Numbered from the stretch's first letter, positions 50,391-61,009 are shown. The stretch is 64,000 nt of DNA from Planotetraspora phitsanulokensis (GCF_016863295.1 NZ_BOOP01000044.1:1-64000), one strand, 5' to 3'. A program made the numbers and translations. Notes: generated by a model not told the origin, from the letters alone.

Positions 50391-51254
50391 TCAGCTCTTG
50401 CCCGTGATTGTCACGTCTTTGATTTCCACGGGCTGCTTGGGAGCGCCCGTGCCGTCACCCGTACCGCCGGGAAGTATGCCCTGCTTGGCGACCTTATCGA
50501 GGATTTCTAGTCCTTTTGTTACGGTACCGAAGGGTGTGTAGGCGGCGTTCAGCCCCGTGTCGCCGAACACGATGAAGAACTGGCTCCCGTTGGTGTTGGG
50601 GCCGCTGTTGGCCATGGCCAGCACGCCACGCGAGTACTTGGCGCCCTCGAGGTTCTCGTCGACGAACCGGTAGCCGGGGCCGCCCTGGCCATCCGTCGGG
50701 TTCTTGCCGTCGGCCTTGGCGAGCGGGTCGCCGCACTGCAGGATCGGGAAGTCCGTCCCCAGCCGGTGGCACTTGCTGTCCTTGAAGTAGTTCTTGGAGG
50801 CCAGGTACCGGAACGAGCCCACCGTGCACGGCGCCTTGGCCGCGTCCAGCTTCGCGACGATGTCGCCGAGGTTGGTCTTGATGGTCATCGTGGCCGCGGC
50901 GGTGCTGACCTTGGCGGGCGGCAGGCCGACGTCCTTGACCTGACCGCTGCCGGGGTCGGCGACGTAGCCGCAGGTTCCGGTCGCCGGGTCGTACGCCTTG
51001 GGCTCGGCGGCGGCTGCGGCGTCCGTGGCGGGAGCGCTCGCGGACGGCGCCGCGGACGCGGTCGCGACATCACCGTCGGTTCCGCCTAGGAGCGCGATCG
51101 CGGCCACGATGCCGCCGATCACGACCACGACGGCCGTGCTGGTCCCCAAGATCGCGACACGACGCGCCCGTTGCTGGCGCTCCGCCCGCGACTGCATCTG
51201 CCGCTGGTGGTGCTCGCGGGCCAGCTGCCTCTGACGGTCCTTGCCGGTGACCAC
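50391..51254 (-). CDS. ppiB: Membrane-anchored cyclophilin-type peptidyl-prolyl isomerase
   Basis: 287 residues. A cytoplasmic basic N-terminus (QRQLAREHHQRQMQSRAERQ), one helix at about 33-56 (AILGTSTAVVVVIGGIVAAI), an Ala-rich linker, then an exported cyclophilin domain from about 120: TMTIKTNLGDIVAKLDAAKA, CHRLGTDFPILQCGDP (with the conserved Arg), RGVLAMANSGPNTNGSQFFI, YTPFGTVTKGLEILDKVAKQ. The cysteine-containing substitutions match the Rv2582-type actinobacterial cyclophilins. Likely assists folding of exported proteins. Ribosome site GGGAGGA, same as the DUF349 gene downstream on the same strand. Confidence 0.93.
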   Translation of the reverse strand: MVTGKDRQRQLAREHHQRQMQSRAERQQRARRVAILGTSTAVVVVIGGIVAAIALLGGTDGDVATASAAPSASAPATDAAAAAEPKAYDPATGTCGYVADPGSGQVKDVGLPPAKVSTAAATMTIKTNLGDIVAKLDAAKAPCTVGSFRYLASKNYFKDSKCHRLGTDFPILQCGDPLAKADGKNPTDGQGGPGYRFVDENLEGAKYSRGVLAMANSGPNTNGSQFFIVFGDTGLNAAYTPFGTVTKGLEILDKVAKQGILPGGTGDGTGAPKQPVEIKDVTITGKS

Positions 51255-51525
51255 TGCGTCCTCCCGAACTGCCTGGTTCCGTTGGTCGCCTCGTCGGATG
51301 CCGGTCCGCCCCGAGCGCCGCCGTACGTGGTGACGGAAGATCTCCGCGAACGGCGCGTCGCTCTATGGCATCCGGCTCGACTGCTCCAAGAATGACTATT
51401 GAGGTGGGCGAATCGTATCGGCACACGGGTATTGGTTCGCAGCCCGCCGACCCGCACCGGTACCCTTCGGTTACATTCGCTCGCGTAATCCTTGATACAT
51501 CGTCACGAGACGTAGAGGCGCTTCC

Positions 51526-52227
51526 GTGCTCGTCGCCGGGTTTCCCGCAGGGTCCTTCCAGACCAACTGCTATGTCGTCGCTCCCGCCCCAGGCGAGGAG
51601 TGCGTCGTCGTCGACCCTGGTCAGGACGCGGTGGACGGCCTCGACGAACTGCTCCGGGAGCACCGGCTGAAGCCCGTGGCCGTGTTGCTGACCCACGGGC
51701 ATCTCGACCACGTCTGGTCGGTGGCCCCGGTCTGCGGCGCGCATGACATCCCCGCGTGGATCCACCCGGAGGACCGCGAGCTGTTGTCGGACCCCGGCAA
51801 GGGATTGTCGGCTCAGGCGAGTCAGGTGTTCGGCGGGCTGCGGTTCAGCGAGCCCGACGAGGTCAGGGAGCTGTCCGACGGGGCCACCCTGCGGCTCGCC
51901 GGTCTGGACATCACGGTCGACCACGCCCCCGGGCATACCAGGGGGTCGGTGACGTTCAGGACGCCCCTGAAGGGTACGGATCCCGCGGAGGACGCGGAGG
52001 TCCTGTTCTCGGGAGACCTGCTGTTCGCCGGCTCCATCGGCCGCACCGATCTCCCGGGCGGCGACTATGCGACGATCCTCGGCAGCCTCGCCAAAACGCT
52101 GACGCTGCCGGACGAGACGCTGGTCCTGCCCGGTCACGGACCACAGACGACGATCGGCCGCGAGAGGGCCACCAACCCCTTTCTCAGGGAAGTGGTGCCG
52201 CCCAGCGGCCCTAGCAGGGGACTGTAA
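51526..52227 (+). CDS. MBL-fold metallohydrolase (glyoxalase II-like)
   Basis: 233 residues from GTG 51526. Metallo-beta-lactamase fold: [20 protein letters not shown] carries H-x-H-x-D-H; further ligands in [33 protein letters not shown] and [20 protein letters not shown]. Two metal ions expected. Close relatives are annotated as hydroxyacylglutathione hydrolase-like, but actinobacteria lack glutathione, so the substrate is probably another thioester. Divergent from the cyclophilin gene; overlaps hisS by one base (TAATG), so the two are coupled. Confidence 0.92.
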   Translation: MLVAGFPAGSFQTNCYVVAPAPGEECVVVDPGQDAVDGLDELLREHRLKPVAVLLTHGHLDHVWSVAPVCGAHDIPAWIHPEDRELLSDPGKGLSAQASQVFGGLRFSEPDEVRELSDGATLRLAGLDITVDHAPGHTRGSVTFRTPLKGTDPAEDAEVLFSGDLLFAGSIGRTDLPGGDYATILGSLAKTLTLPDETLVLPGHGPQTTIGRERATNPFLREVVPPSGPSRGL

Positions 52228-53483
52228 TGAGTTTTCAGGCGCCCAAGGGCACCTTCGACTGGATGCCGCCGCGCTCGGAGTGGGCGCTCATCGTGCGCGA
52301 CGCACTCAGCGCGCCCGCCCGCCGCGCGGGCTACGGGTACATCGAGACGCCGGCCTTCGAGGACACCGGTCTGTTCTCGCGGGGAGTCGGCGAGTCGACC
52401 GACATCGTGACCAAGGAGATGTACACCTTCCAGAGCAAGGGCGGGCAGTCCCTGACGCTGCGCCCCGAGGGCACGGCCAGCGTCATGCGCGCCGTCCTCG
52501 AGCACGGCCTGTACGGCGGAGCCCTTCCGATCAAGCTCTGGTACTCCGGCAGCTACTTCCGCTACGAGAAGGCGCAGGCCGGCCGTTACCGGCACTTCTC
52601 GCAGGTGGGCGCGGAGGCGCTCGGCGCGGAGGACCCGGCGCTCGACGCGGAGCTGATCGTGCTGGCCTGCGACGGGTACGCCTCTCTCGGCCTCAAGAAC
52701 GTGCGGCTGCTGATCAACTCGCTCGGCTGCAAGGAGTGCCGTCCCGCCTACCGGGCCGCGCTGCAGGACTTCCTGCGCGGGCTCGACCTCGACGAGGCCA
52801 CCCGGCAGCGCATCGAGATCAACCCGTTGCGGGTCCTCGACGACAAGCGCCCGGAGGTCCAGGCGCAGCTGGTGAACGCGCCCCTCGTGACCGACCACCT
52901 GTGCGGGGCCTGCAAGGCCTACCACGAGGAGGTCCGCACCCTGCTCACCGGCGCCGGACTCACCTACACCGACGATCCGCGGCTGGTCCGAGGGCTCGAC
53001 TACTACACGCGGACGACCTTCGAGTTCGTGCACGACGGGCTCGGCGCGCAGTCCGCGGTCGGCGGCGGCGGGCGTTACGACGGCCTGAGCGAGATGATCG
53101 GCGGCCCCACGCTGCCCGGCGTCGGCTGGGCGCTCGGCGTCGACCGCACGGTCCTCGCGATGGAGGCGGAAGGGCTGCTCACCGAGCGTCCGGGGCACGT
53201 CGAGGTCTTCGCCGTCCCCCTGGGCGAGGAGGCCAGGCGCCGGATCTTCTCGCTGGTCGCGCAGTTGCGCAGAGACGGCGTGGCGGTCGACATGTCCTTC
53301 GGCGGCCGGGGCGTCAAGGGCGCCATGAAGGCCGCCGACCGCAGTGGTGCCCGTTTCGCCCTGATCCTGGGTGAGCGGGACATCGAGGCGGAAGCCGTAC
53401 AACTGAAAGACCTGACAACAGGTGAGCAGACCGCGGTGCCGTTGGCCGAGGTCGTCGACGTTTTGAAGGGGAAACTCTCGTGA
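52227..53483 (+). CDS. hisS: Histidine--tRNA ligase
   Basis: 418 residues. Class II synthetase: [20 protein letters not shown], motif 1 region, [20 protein letters not shown], motif 2 [60 protein letters not shown], motif 3 [14 protein letters not shown], then the anticodon-binding domain [20 protein letters not shown]. Full length. Translationally coupled to the MBL gene before it and to aspS after it (GTGA). Confidence 0.97.
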   Translation: MSFQAPKGTFDWMPPRSEWALIVRDALSAPARRAGYGYIETPAFEDTGLFSRGVGESTDIVTKEMYTFQSKGGQSLTLRPEGTASVMRAVLEHGLYGGALPIKLWYSGSYFRYEKAQAGRYRHFSQVGAEALGAEDPALDAELIVLACDGYASLGLKNVRLLINSLGCKECRPAYRAALQDFLRGLDLDEATRQRIEINPLRVLDDKRPEVQAQLVNAPLVTDHLCGACKAYHEEVRTLLTGAGLTYTDDPRLVRGLDYYTRTTFEFVHDGLGAQSAVGGGGRYDGLSEMIGGPTLPGVGWALGVDRTVLAMEAEGLLTERPGHVEVFAVPLGEEARRRIFSLVAQLRRDGVAVDMSFGGRGVKGAMKAADRSGARFALILGERDIEAEAVQLKDLTTGEQTAVPLAEVVDVLKGKLS

Positions 53484-55237
53484 TCCGCACTCACGAAGCA
53501 GGGACGCTTCGTAAGGAGCAGGCAGGCCAGCAGGTGACGCTGGCGGGGTGGGTGGCGCGCCGGCGCGACCACGGCGGGGTGGTGTTCATCGACGTGCGTG
53601 ACGCGTCGGGCTCCGCCCAGGTGGTCTTCCGCGAGGAGGATCACGCCCACGACCTGCGCTCGGAGTACTGCGTCAAGGTCACGGGCGAGGTCCGCGTGCG
53701 GCCGGAGGGCAATGAGAACCCCGACCTGCCGACAGGTGAGATCGAGGTCGTCGCCTCCGAGGTCGAGGTGCTCAGCGAGGCGGCGCCCCTGCCGTTCCCC
53801 ATCGAGGGAGGCACGGAGGTGTCGGAGGAGGCGCGGCTGAAGTACCGCTACCTCGACATCAGGCGCCAGCAGATCGCCCAGTCGCTGCGGATCCGGTCTC
53901 AGGCCACCTACCTGGCCAACGAGGTCATGCGCGACCGCGGCTTCGTGTACGTCGAGACGCCGAACCTCACGCGCTCCACGCCCGAAGGCGCCCGCGACTT
54001 CCTCGTGCCCGTACGGCTCCAGCCGGGCAACTGGTACGCCCTGCCCCAGTCGCCCCAGCTGTTCAAGCAGCTCCTGATGGTGTCCGGCCTGGAGCGGTAC
54101 TACCAGCTCGCCCGGTGTTTCCGCGACGAGGACCTGCGTGCCGACCGGCAGCCCGAGTTCACCCAGATCGACATCGAGATGTCGTTCGTCGACCAGGACG
54201 ACGTGATCGAGCTCGGCGAGGCGCTGATCGGGCGCATCTGGAAGGAGACCGTCGGCTACGACCTGCCGTCCCCGCTGCCGCGGATGACGTACGCCGACGC
54301 CATGGCCAGGTACGGCTCGGACAAGCCGGACCTCCGCTTCGGTGTCGAGCTCGTCGACCTGACCGAGTACTTCTCGGACACCACATTCCGTGTCTTCCAG
54401 GCGCCGTACGTCGGTGCGGTCGTCATGCCGGGCGGCGCGTCGCAGACCCGCAAGGAGCTGGACGGCTGGCAGGACTGGGCCAAGGCGCGCGGCGCCCGCG
54501 GCCTGGCCTACGTCCTGGTCCAGGAGGACGGTCTGGGCGGACCCGTCGCCAAGAACCTGTCGGAGAAGGAGCTCGCAGGCCTGGCGGAGGCGACCGGGGC
54601 CAAGCCCGGCGACGCGATCTTCTTCGCCGCCGGTGCGCGTGGTCCCTCGCGTGAGCTGCTCGGCGCGGCCCGGCTGGAGATCGGCCGCCGCTGTGACCTG
54701 ATCGACAACTCCCAGTGGTCCTTCCTCTGGGTCGTCGACGCCCCGATGTTCGAGCCCGTCGTCGACGAGGTCGGCCGCGAGACCGGCTGGACCGCCGTCC
54801 ACCACCCCTTCACCGGGCCGAAGCCCGAGTGGGCGGACAACTTCCAGGACCACCCGGGCGAGGCGCTCGCCTACGCGTACGACATGGTCTGCAACGGCAT
54901 GGAGATCGGCGGCGGCTCGATCCGTATCCACCGGGCCGAGATGCAGCAGCGGGTCTTCGACGTGCTGGGCATCTCCAAAGAAGAGGCCGAGAGCAAGTTC
55001 GGCTTCCTGCTGGAGGCGTTCAAGTACGGCCCGCCGCCGCACGGAGGCATCGCCTACGGCTGGGACCGGATCTGCATGCTGCTCGCGGGCGGCGAGTCGA
55101 TCCGGGACGTCATCGCCTTCCCGAAGACCGCGTCGGGCTTCGACCCGCTGACCAGCGCTCCGACGCCCATCACGGGCGCGCAGCGCAAGGAGGCGGGCGT
55201 GGACGCCAAGCAGAAGGAAGCCAAGCCGGCCACGTGA
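53480..55237 (+). CDS. aspS: Aspartate--tRNA(Asp/Asn) ligase
   Basis: 585 residues, bacterial type. N-terminal OB-fold anticodon domain ([20 protein letters not shown]), class II core with [78 protein letters not shown], the GAD insertion domain (about 280-420), and motif 3 [17 protein letters not shown]. Whether it is discriminating cannot be told from sequence alone; many actinobacterial AspRS are non-discriminating and act with GatCAB. A short Lys-rich tail ends the protein. GTG start inside the hisS stop. Confidence 0.97.
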   Translation: MIRTHEAGTLRKEQAGQQVTLAGWVARRRDHGGVVFIDVRDASGSAQVVFREEDHAHDLRSEYCVKVTGEVRVRPEGNENPDLPTGEIEVVASEVEVLSEAAPLPFPIEGGTEVSEEARLKYRYLDIRRQQIAQSLRIRSQATYLANEVMRDRGFVYVETPNLTRSTPEGARDFLVPVRLQPGNWYALPQSPQLFKQLLMVSGLERYYQLARCFRDEDLRADRQPEFTQIDIEMSFVDQDDVIELGEALIGRIWKETVGYDLPSPLPRMTYADAMARYGSDKPDLRFGVELVDLTEYFSDTTFRVFQAPYVGAVVMPGGASQTRKELDGWQDWAKARGARGLAYVLVQEDGLGGPVAKNLSEKELAGLAEATGAKPGDAIFFAAGARGPSRELLGAARLEIGRRCDLIDNSQWSFLWVVDAPMFEPVVDEVGRETGWTAVHHPFTGPKPEWADNFQDHPGEALAYAYDMVCNGMEIGGGSIRIHRAEMQQRVFDVLGISKEEAESKFGFLLEAFKYGPPPHGGIAYGWDRICMLLAGGESIRDVIAFPKTASGFDPLTSAPTPITGAQRKEAGVDAKQKEAKPAT

Positions 55238-55250
55238 CCCCTGCCTGCGC

Positions 55251-55546
55251 GTGATCATGCACAGGCTCGTGGACGTGTGCGCTGACGTGTGCCAACGCGC
55301 GGCGTGATCATGCGTAGGTTCGCGGATCTCCTCCCTGACCTGCGGCGATGCCGTACGTGATCATGCGCGGATTCGGAAGTAGGCAGGTCTGCCTTGGGCG
55401 ACGCCGTACGTGATCTGGCAATTCTGATTGCCGGATCACGTACGGCGAAGACGCATGTGGGAGGCCTTTCCGCCGAACCCGCGCATGATCACGATCCGGG
55501 GTGGGGCAGGTCAGGGCCCGCATTTCCCGAGGGTGTGCATGATCAC
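55251..55546. repeat. GATCATG repeat cluster 4 in the aspS-DUF2231 gap
   Basis: Largest cluster. Plus units: head 55251-55260 with tail 55282-55290; head 55304-55313 with tail CTGACCTGC 55335-55343; head 55357-55366 with poor tail. Minus units: head 55483-55492 with poor tail; tail GCAGGTCAG 55506-55514 with head 55537-55546. Between the plus and minus groups lies a 46-bp hairpin. The rest of the 55238-55681 gap shows no gene. Confidence 0.8.
55402..55447. terminator. 46-bp hairpin at the centre of repeat cluster 4
   Basis: Left arm 55402-55422 (starts CGCCGTACGTGATC) and right arm 55427-55447 (ends GATCACGTACGGCG): 21 bp with one mismatch, loop TCTG. The arms contain the repeat head GTGATC. 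It may end hisS-aspS transcription. Confidence 0.65.
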
Positions 55547-55681
55547 GCGGGGTGGGGGAGTGGGGGAATCTGAGAAATTCGGGATGACTTGGGGTCTTGG
55601 GAGAACCTCTTGGCGCTGGAATCCGTATGAGAGTGCAGCGAGAGTGAAGTCACGCTTGGATCCAGTTCAGGAGCGATGCAC

Positions 55682-56158
55682 ATGTTCGACGAGATACTCG
55701 GTCTCCCCGCCCACCCTCTGATCATCCACGCGGCGGTGGTCTTCACCCCACTGCTCGTGCTGCTGGGTATCGCTTACGTCGTTCTCCCGGCCTTCCGAGG
55801 GAAGCTCGACTGGGCCCTCGTCGTGAGCGCCGTCGCCGCCCCGCTGGCCGTGTTCTCCGCCAGGGAGAGCGGGGAGGCCCTCGAGGCGCGCCTGTTCAAG
55901 GGCCAGATCCCGCAGCCCGTTCTGGACCACTCGAGCTTCGCCAGCCCCCTGCTGTACTCCACGATCGGGCTCGGCGTCGTGGCGCTGGTGCTCGTCTACC
56001 TGACGCGTCCCCACCGCGAGCCGGGGACGGCGCCCGCCGGCTCGGCCAGGGTCGTCAGCCTCGTCCTGTCCGTCGCGACGGTCGTGCTGGCGCTCGTCGT
56101 CGCCTACTACGTGTTCCGGGCCGGCGACAGCGGCGCGAGGGCGGTCTGGGCGTACTGA
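55682..56158 (+). CDS. DUF2231 membrane protein
   Basis: 158 residues from ATG 55682, 9 nt after AGGAG; ATG 55676 is in frame but too close to the ribosome site. Four membrane helices: AHPLIIHAAVVFTPLLVLLG (with the His-rich HPLIIH start typical of DUF2231), WALVVSAVAAPLAVF, STIGLGVVALVLVYL and VVSLVLSVATVVLALVVAYY. Histidines near the membrane suggest a possible redox or metal role, but function is unknown. AT-richer sequence upstream (55560-55660) probably holds its promoter. Confidence 0.85.
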   Translation: MFDEILGLPAHPLIIHAAVVFTPLLVLLGIAYVVLPAFRGKLDWALVVSAVAAPLAVFSARESGEALEARLFKGQIPQPVLDHSSFASPLLYSTIGLGVVALVLVYLTRPHREPGTAPAGSARVVSLVLSVATVVLALVVAYYVFRAGDSGARAVWAY

Positions 56159-56161
56159 CGG

Positions 56162-56167
56162 TAGTCT
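56162..56167 (+). promoter_or_regulatory. -10 box (TAGTCT) for leaderless rarA mRNA
   Basis: TAGTCT ends 7 nt before GTG 56175 and only a few bases after the previous stop codon. Confidence 0.4.
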
Positions 56168-56174
56168 CGGCGTT

Positions 56175-57500
56175 GTGGATAGCCTGTTCGATTCGGCGGC
56201 CGAAGAGGCCCACAAGAGCCACGAGCCGCTGGCCGTGCGCATGCGGCCGCGAGGCCTCGACGAGGTGATCGGCCAGCGGCATCTCCTCGGCTCGGGCACG
56301 CCCCTGAGGCGGCTGGTCGAGAGCGAGGCCCCGATGTCGCTGTTCCTGTGGGGGCCCCCGGGGACGGGCAAGACCACACTCGCCTACGTCGTCTCCAACG
56401 CCACCAAGCGGCGGTTCGTCGAGGTGTCCGCGGTCTCGGCGGGCGTCAAGGACGTCCGCGCCGCCATCGACCAGGCCCGTCGCGAGCTGGGCATGACCGG
56501 GCGGCAGACCGTTCTGTTCGTCGACGAGGTGCACCGGTTCAACAAGGCGCAGCAGGACGCGCTGCTGCCCGCCGTGGAGAACCGCTGGGTCACGTTCATC
56601 GGGGCGACGACGGAGAACCCCTTCTTCTCGGTGATCTCCCCGCTGCTGTCCCGGTCGCTGCTGCTGACCCTCGAGCCGCTGTCGGAAGACGACATCCGGT
56701 CCGTTCTGGAGCGCGCCGTCGCCGACCCGCGCGGCCTCGACGGCCGCGCCACCCTGCGGGCCGACGCCCTCGACCAGCTCGTACGGCTGGCAGGGGGCGA
56801 CGCCCGCCGGTCGCTGACGTACCTGGAGGCCGCCGCCCTGCTCGCGGACGACGTCACCGTCGAGGTGGTGGAGAAGGCTGCCGACAAGGCGGCCGTACGC
56901 TACGACCGTCAGGGCGACCAGCACTACGACGTGATCAGTGCCTTCATCAAGAGCATGCGCGGCTCGGACGCCGACGCGGCCGTGCACTACCTGGCACGGA
57001 TGGTCGAGGCGGGGGAGGACCCCCGTTTCATCGCCCGCCGCATCGTGATCTTCGCGTCCGAGGACGTGGGCATGGCCGACCCCACCTGCCTCCAGGTCGC
57101 GGTGGCCGCCGCCCAGGCCGTCGAGTTCATCGGCCTTCCCGAGGGCCGCATCAACCTGACCCAGGCGGTGATCCACTGCGCTCTGGCGCCCAAGTCCAAC
57201 GCCGTCGTCAAGGCCATCGGCACCGCCTCGGACGACGTACGGCGTGGCCTGATCGGGCACGTGCCCGGCCACCTGCGCGACGCCCACTATCCGGGGGCGG
57301 CGAAGCTCGGCCACGGCAAGGGCTACAAGTATCCGCACGACTTCGAGCACGGCCTGGTCAGGCAGGAGTACGCGCCGGAGGAGCTGAGGGACCGCCGCTA
57401 CTACGAGCCGACGAGCCACGGGGCCGAGGCCCGTTTCGGCGAGAGATGGACGAAGATCCGCGGTTTCCTCCGGGGCGAGAGCGACCCGACGGGCACGTGA
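56175..57500 (+). CDS. rarA: Replication-associated recombination protein A (RarA/MgsA)
   Basis: 441 residues. AAA+ ATPase of the clamp-loader type: LAVRMRPRGLDEVIGQRHLL, Walker A WGPPGTGKTTLAYVVSNATK, Walker B VLFVDEVHRFNKAQQDALLP, sensor 1 FIGATTENPFFSVISPLLSR, sensor 2 GGDARRSLTYLEAAALLADD, then the C-terminal oligomerisation region GSDADAAVHYLARMVEAGED and YPHDFEHGLVRQEYAPEEL. Acts at stalled forks. GTG start appears leaderless. Confidence 0.95.
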   Translation: MDSLFDSAAEEAHKSHEPLAVRMRPRGLDEVIGQRHLLGSGTPLRRLVESEAPMSLFLWGPPGTGKTTLAYVVSNATKRRFVEVSAVSAGVKDVRAAIDQARRELGMTGRQTVLFVDEVHRFNKAQQDALLPAVENRWVTFIGATTENPFFSVISPLLSRSLLLTLEPLSEDDIRSVLERAVADPRGLDGRATLRADALDQLVRLAGGDARRSLTYLEAAALLADDVTVEVVEKAADKAAVRYDRQGDQHYDVISAFIKSMRGSDADAAVHYLARMVEAGEDPRFIARRIVIFASEDVGMADPTCLQVAVAAAQAVEFIGLPEGRINLTQAVIHCALAPKSNAVVKAIGTASDDVRRGLIGHVPGHLRDAHYPGAAKLGHGKGYKYPHDFEHGLVRQEYAPEELRDRRYYEPTSHGAEARFGERWTKIRGFLRGESDPTGT

Positions 57501-57594
57501 GCATCGCCGGGCAGGCGTGTAGTGCGCGTCGGCGCGCAGGGCGTTCGCGATAGGGTCTTGCCATTCCAGCTCCGGTGATCTAGGGAGATCGGCA

Positions 57595-58050
57595 ATGCTT
57601 ACCGCGGGAGAGCTCGCGGGCCTTATCGTCGCCACCTTCTGGGCGATTCTGGTCTGCTTCATGGCCGTCGTGCTGGTCAAGCTGGCCAGACTGCTGGTCG
57701 AGACGACCAAGATGGTGTCGGAGCTGAGCGATCGTGTGGTGCCGCTCCTGGAGGACGTGAGCCGTACGGTCGCCGAGACCAACCGCCAGCTCATCGCCGT
57801 CGAGGCCATCACCGACAACGTCAAGGACGTCAGCGGCAACATGGTGAAGATCACCGGGGTCGCGTCCACGCTGTTCGCCGGGCCTGTGATCAAGATCTCC
57901 GCCCTGAGCCACGGCGTCCGCGCCGCGCTGGCCAGACGCGGCGGCCGGGTGACCGGCGAGCGCGTTCCGAGCCCGCGCCCGGCCCTCGACGCCCAGGCGT
58001 CGCGGGGTGAGCCCGGGTCGCGCGGCCTGTCCGGGAGGCGGGGCGGATGA
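57595..58050 (+). CDS. DUF948-domain membrane protein
   Basis: 151 residues. One N-terminal helix (LAGLIVATFWAILVCFMAVV) and a coiled region (LVETTKMVSELSDRVVPLLE, VSRTVAETNRQLIAVEAITD) typical of DUF948, then a short conserved SALSHGVRAAL segment and a disordered basic tail. AGGGAG precedes the ATG; TAGGGT at 57553-57558 may be the promoter. In actinobacteria this gene precedes alaS with a DUF6167 gene between, as here. Function unknown. Confidence 0.88.
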   Translation: MLTAGELAGLIVATFWAILVCFMAVVLVKLARLLVETTKMVSELSDRVVPLLEDVSRTVAETNRQLIAVEAITDNVKDVSGNMVKITGVASTLFAGPVIKISALSHGVRAALARRGGRVTGERVPSPRPALDAQASRGEPGSRGLSGRRGG

Positions 58051-58307
58051 TCCGGAGGCTCTTCTACATGGCCCTGGGCGCGTATCTCGCGGTCTGGACT
58101 ATGCGTAAGCTTCAGGCATTGCGGCCCGACCATGTGGCCAGGCGTACGGCCGGCCGGTTGGCGGGCTACGCCGGGCAGGGCGGCGAGTTCGCCGGCGACG
58201 TATTCCGCCTGGCGGCGAGCAGGGAAACCGAGTTGCGGGCCGCATTCGGGCTCGACACTGTTGAGACAAGACCCACCAGATACGACGACGTAAAGGATGG
58301 CCGCTGA
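58047..58307 (+). CDS. DUF6167-family small membrane protein
   Basis: 86 residues. N-terminal helix [19 protein letters not shown] with a conserved LGAYLAV stretch, then [20 protein letters not shown] and a soluble tail. It overlaps the DUF948 gene by ATGA and ends 2 bases before the alaS start, so all three are co-transcribed. No function known. Confidence 0.85.
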   Translation: MIRRLFYMALGAYLAVWTMRKLQALRPDHVARRTAGRLAGYAGQGGEFAGDVFRLAASRETELRAAFGLDTVETRPTRYDDVKDGR

Positions 58308-58308
58308 A

Positions 58309-60981
58309 ATGGAGTCGGCAGAGATCGTACGCCGCTTCCTGCGCTTCTTCGAGGAGCGCGGACACACCGTCGTTCCCTCGGCCAGCCTGGTCGCCGAAGA
58401 TCCGACGCTGCTTCTCGTCAACGCGGGCATGGTCCCGTTCAAGCCCTACTTCCTCGGGCAGCGCAAGCCGCCGTACCCGCGGGCGACGAGCGCGCAGAAG
58501 GTCATCCGGACGAACGACATCGACGAGGTCGGCAAGACGACCCGGCACGCGAGCTTCTTCCAGATGCTGGGCAACTTCTCGTTCGGCGACTACTTCAAGG
58601 AAGACGCGATCCCGTTCGCGTGGGAGCTGCTGACCAAGCCCCAGTCCGAGGGCGGCTTCGGCTTCGCGGAAGACCGGCTGTGGGCGACCGTCTACCTCGA
58701 CGACGACGAGGCGCTGGACATCTGGCACAAGAAGGCCGGCGTCCCGCTCGAGCGCATCCAGCGGCGCGGCCTCGCGGACAACTACTGGCACATGGGCGTG
58801 CCCGGCCCCGGCGGCCCGTGCACCGAGATCTACTACGACCGCGGCCCCGACTACGGCAAGGAAGGCGGCCCGGTCGCCGACGAGACCCGTTATCTCGAGG
58901 TCTGGAACAACGTCTTCATGCAGTTCCAGCTCGGCGCGGTCCGCAGCAAGGAAGACTTCGACATCATCGGCGAGCTGCCCGCCAAGAGCGTCGACACCGG
59001 CATGGGCCTGGAGCGCATGGCGGCGATCCTGCAGGGCGTCGACAACATCTACGAGATCGACACCACCTACAAGATCCTCAGCAGGGCGGCCGACCTCACT
59101 CGCACGCGGTACGGCCGCAACCACCGCTCCGACGTCTCGCTCCGCGTCATCGCGGACCACATGCGCGCCGGCGTGATGCTGGTCGGCGACGGCGTGCTGC
59201 CGTCCAACGAGGGCCGCGGCTATGTGCTGCGCCGCATGCTCCGCCGGGCGATCCGCAACCTCCGCCTGCTCGGCGCGGGCGAGGAGCGGTACATGCACGA
59301 ACTGACCGACGTGACCATCGACGTGATGGGCAAGCAGTACCCGGACCTGAAGGCGGACGCGCCCAACATCCACACGGTCATCGACGCCGAGGAGGCGTCG
59401 TTCCTCGGCACGCTCCGCACCGGTACGGCGATCTTCGACGTCGCGGTCGAGGAGAGCAAGCGCAAGGGGTCGACCACGCTCAGCGGGGCGCAGGCGTTCC
59501 AGCTGCACGACACCTTCGGCTTCCCCATCGACCTCACGTTGGAGATGGCGTCCGAGCAGGGTCTCCAGGTCGACGAGGGCGGCTTCCGGCGCCTCATGGC
59601 GGAGCAGCGGGCCATGGCCAAGGCGGACGCGGCGGCGAAGAAGACCGGCAACGCCGACATCTCGGTGTTCGGCGACATCCTGGAGAAGTCCGGCAAGGTC
59701 GACTTCCTGGCGTACGACCACACGACGGCCGAGGCGACCGTCGTCGGTCTCCTCCTTGACGGCGCCAACGTGCCCGCGGTCGGCGCGGGATCCACGGTGG
59801 AGGTCGTGCTCGACCGCACGCCGTTCTACGCCGAGGGCGGCGGTCAGCTCTCCGACCAGGGCGTGATCCGCACCGATGGCGCGGAGGTCGAGATCATCGA
59901 CGTCCAGACGCCGCTCGCCGGGCTCATCATCCACCGCGGGAAGGTCAGGCACGGCGAGATCCGCGTGGGAGACCACGCGCACGCGGAGATCGACATCGAG
60001 CGCCGCCGGGCGATCTCCCGCAGCCACACCGCGACGCACCTGGTCCACCGGGGCTTCCGCAACGCGCTCGGCGAGTCCGCGGCGCAGGCGGGCTCGGAGA
60101 ACTCGCCCGGGCGTTTCCGCTTCGACTTCACCGCGGCGGGCGCGGTCTCGCCGACGGTGCTGCGCGACGTGGAGGACGAAGTCAACGCGGTCCTGATCAA
60201 CGACCTCAGGGTCAACGCGTTCTACACCTCGCAGGAGGAGGCGCGTGCCATGGGCGCGCTCGCGCTCTTCGGCGAGAAGTACGGCAACGAGGTCCGTGTC
60301 GTCGAGGTCGGCGACTACTCGCGCGAGCTGTGCGGCGGCACCCACGTCGCGAGCTCGGGTCAGCTCGGCCTCGTCAAGGTGCTGGGCGAGGGCTCGATCG
60401 GCGCGGGTGTGCGCCGCGTCGAGGCGCTCGTCGGCATCGACGCCTTCCGCTTCCTGGCCAGGGAGAGCGTGCTGGTCAACCAGCTGAGCGAGCAGCTCAA
60501 GGCGCCGAAGGAGGAGCTGCCCGAGCGGATCGACGGCATCGTCTCGCGCTTGCGCACCGCGGAGAAGGAGCTGGAGCGGCTCAAGTCGGCCCAGGTCCTC
60601 GCCGTCGCCGGCGACCTGGTCGCGCAGGCCCGCGACCTCGGCGGAGTGTCCGTGGTGACCCACCGCGCGCCTGATGGCACCTCTGCCGATGATCTGCGTA
60701 AGCTCGCCCTTGATGTGCGCGGCCGGTTCCCGAGCGACCGCGCTGCGGTCGTCGTCGTTGCCGGGGTGCCCTCAGACCGCCCGGTCGTCGTCGCCGTGGT
60801 GAACGAGGCGGGACGTGAGCGCGGTCTGAAGGCCGGTCGGCTCGTCGGCGTCGCCGCCAAGACGCTTGGGGGTGGCGGTGGCGGCAAGGACGATGTGGCG
60901 CAGGGCGGAGGATCGCGTCCTGAGGCGATCGGCGACGCGTTGCGCGCGGTCGAGGAGACGATCTCCTCTTCTCTCGCCTGA
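58309..60981 (+). CDS. alaS: Alanine--tRNA ligase
   Basis: 890 residues from ATG 58309 (AAAGGA 11 nt upstream); ATG 58297 lies on the ribosome site. Catalytic domain: [80 protein letters not shown]. Editing domain zinc ligands: [11 protein letters not shown] (HxxxH) and [13 protein letters not shown]-Ala domain: [11 protein letters not shown]-type segment [20 protein letters not shown] and [20 protein letters not shown]. Complete. Charges tRNA-Ala and clears Ser/Gly misacylation. Confidence 0.97.
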   Translation: MESAEIVRRFLRFFEERGHTVVPSASLVAEDPTLLLVNAGMVPFKPYFLGQRKPPYPRATSAQKVIRTNDIDEVGKTTRHASFFQMLGNFSFGDYFKEDAIPFAWELLTKPQSEGGFGFAEDRLWATVYLDDDEALDIWHKKAGVPLERIQRRGLADNYWHMGVPGPGGPCTEIYYDRGPDYGKEGGPVADETRYLEVWNNVFMQFQLGAVRSKEDFDIIGELPAKSVDTGMGLERMAAILQGVDNIYEIDTTYKILSRAADLTRTRYGRNHRSDVSLRVIADHMRAGVMLVGDGVLPSNEGRGYVLRRMLRRAIRNLRLLGAGEERYMHELTDVTIDVMGKQYPDLKADAPNIHTVIDAEEASFLGTLRTGTAIFDVAVEESKRKGSTTLSGAQAFQLHDTFGFPIDLTLEMASEQGLQVDEGGFRRLMAEQRAMAKADAAAKKTGNADISVFGDILEKSGKVDFLAYDHTTAEATVVGLLLDGANVPAVGAGSTVEVVLDRTPFYAEGGGQLSDQGVIRTDGAEVEIIDVQTPLAGLIIHRGKVRHGEIRVGDHAHAEIDIERRRAISRSHTATHLVHRGFRNALGESAAQAGSENSPGRFRFDFTAAGAVSPTVLRDVEDEVNAVLINDLRVNAFYTSQEEARAMGALALFGEKYGNEVRVVEVGDYSRELCGGTHVASSGQLGLVKVLGEGSIGAGVRRVEALVGIDAFRFLARESVLVNQLSEQLKAPKEELPERIDGIVSRLRTAEKELERLKSAQVLAVAGDLVAQARDLGGVSVVTHRAPDGTSADDLRKLALDVRGRFPSDRAAVVVVAGVPSDRPVVVAVVNEAGRERGLKAGRLVGVAAKTLGGGGGGKDDVAQGGGSRPEAIGDALRAVEETISSSLA

Positions 60982-61009
60982 CGGGTCCCGCGCGCGTGGA
61001 GATCTGGTC

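Noticed and set aside
58099-60663. 854-codon open frame antisense to alaS, and similar long antisense frames over thrS, xfp, rel, aspS and the sigma-fusion gene
   Set aside because: High G+C keeps antisense frames open; translations are Arg/Gly/Ala-rich without domains, while the sense frames are well-known proteins.
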